A DNA stretch of 20,879 nt, taken from contig NW_003150229.1 in NCBI RefSeq assembly GCF_000003605.2, positions 1-20,879 of the forward strand, written 5' to 3'. Each line of letters starts with the position of its first letter. Within the stretch, counting starts at the first letter, position 1. The notes below the pieces were generated by a model. The model made no database searches. It had not been told where the DNA came from and saw nothing but the letters and a program-made list of their open reading frames with translations. Below are positions 20,543-20,879 of the stretch, piece by piece. The stretch comes from Saccoglossus kowalevskii. Taxonomy: Eukaryota > Hemichordata > Enteropneusta > Harrimaniidae. The translations under genes were made by a program, and so were the position numbers.

Positions 20543-20879
20543 CTGTAAGTCTGGTTCCCTGTTCTACTACGTGTATGTATTATCAATATGTCTGGTTCCC
20601 TGTCCTAGTAAGTGTATGTATTATCAATAAGTCTGGTTCCCTGTTCTAGTAAGTGAATGTATTATCAATATGTCTGGTTCCCTGTTCTAATAAGTGTATG
20701 TATTATCAATATGTCTGGTTCCCTGTCCTAGTAAGTGAATGTATTATCAATATGTCTGGTTCCCTGTTCTAATAAGTGTATGTATTATCAATATGTCTGG
20801 TTCCTTGTCCTAGTAAGTGAATGTGTTATCAATAAGTCTGGTTCCCTGTTCTAATAAGTGTATGTATTATCAATAAGTC
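20543..20879. repeat. Array continuing to the window edge; 14-base partial monomer at 20866-20879
   Basis: A C-type CTAC monomer at 20564 is followed by T, A, T (ATAA), T, T (ATAA), ttccttg, then A types, an order also seen around 1000-1110 and 5760-5870. One private change, atgtgttatc, is near 20825. The last monomer is cut by the window edge, so the array continues beyond it. Confidence 0.88.

Larger units (their letters stand above)
1..20879. repeat. 41-bp satellite/minisatellite array, 509.3 copies, filling the window
   Basis: Every stretch of the window is the same 41-bp unit in direct orientation; no inverted copies and no unique sequence were seen. Starting the unit at attatcaata, the phase holds without any indel from 1 to 4484 (109 monomers) and again from 4488 to 12589 (about 197 monomers). 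Ten single-base indels were found in total, and accounting for them gives exactly 509 monomers plus 14 bases. Monomers differ from one another mostly by 0-5 substitutions at a small set of positions. Both ends of the window lie inside the array, so its true length is unknown. Such arrays are typical of eukaryotic heterochromatin or very large minisatellites; the chromosomal location and species cannot be read from this sequence. It is not a CRISPR array, because there are no spacers. Confidence 0.98.

Noticed and set aside
1-20879. CRISPR array
   Set aside because: The 41-bp units abut directly with no variable spacers between them, so regularly spaced repeats are absent.
1-20879. Coding tandem repeat such as a repeat-protein exon
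   Set aside because: The monomer length is not a multiple of three, and no frame stays open for more than 80 codons in 20.9 kb.
1-20879. Telomeric or simple microsatellite DNA
   Set aside because: The unit is a complex 41-mer and not a 1-6 bp motif. Internal gta/tgta similarity in the monomer is too weak to support a shorter ancestral repeat.
1-20879. Inverted repeats, hairpins or minus-strand features
   Set aside because: All monomers have one orientation. Within the monomer I found no self-complementary stretch longer than the CTAG palindrome, and minus-strand frames are short.

Overview
The window is one uninterrupted tandem-repeat array. A 41-bp monomer repeats head to tail from the first base to the last: 509 full copies plus 14 bases of the next. 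Neither edge of the array is inside the window, and no unique sequence interrupts it. I see no protein-coding gene, RNA gene, transposon, CRISPR array or promoter. The length bookkeeping closes. The ten single-base indels I found (three gains, seven losses, net -4) bring 20,879 bases to exactly 509 x 41 + 14, and the sequence ends on the 14th base of a monomer.

The size, purity and lack of genes suggest satellite or large minisatellite DNA from a eukaryotic genome, for example centromeric, pericentromeric, subtelomeric or interstitial heterochromatin. I do not recognise the repeat and cannot name the organism. The consensus monomer is about 37% G+C and T-rich on this strand (17 T to 9 A), and it contains no CpG.

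Monomers differ at a few fixed positions, and the order of these subtypes reveals a second level of organisation. The main subtype markers are: positions 6-12 (caatatg, caataag, ctgtaag or cactaag), position 26 (C or T), positions 30-33 (GTAA, CTAC or ATAA) and position 37 (T or A). Strings of subtypes recur as blocks of about 0.2-2 kb at offsets that are whole numbers of monomers. Examples are 8690-10697 copied at 18033-19998, 411-1095 copied at 4799-5483, 2651-3070 copied at 11385-11804, and a 10-monomer cassette present six times. Block copies share rare private substitutions, so they are duplications of monomer strings and not chance resemblance. This is irregular higher-order repeat structure produced by repeated unequal exchange, replication slippage or gene conversion.

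Layout: 1-1095, mosaic start and first cassette; 1096-2650, mixed subtypes with a 13-monomer duplication; 2651-4441, blocks shared with 11.4 kb and a 21-monomer duplication; 4442-6640, CTAC-rich block and second cassette; 6644-10697, two large related blocks; 10698-13190, mixed subtypes and the copy of the 2.65-kb block; 13191-14514, a 12-monomer tandem duplication; 14515-15771, the densest CTAC cluster; 15772-17390, cactaag-rich duplications; 17391-17448, a cluster of four 1-base losses; 17449-20879, the copy of the 8.7-10.7 kb block and a further 40-monomer-offset copy.

Open reading frames of 60-80 codons occur but are an arithmetic by-product of the repeat. They appear mainly where two CTAC-type monomers lie exactly three monomers (123 bp) apart. 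I found no undescribed functional system. What merits a second look is the hierarchical repeat structure, a visible recombination junction near 193, the confinement of all indels to homopolymers, and the near-absence of CpG outside one monomer subtype.
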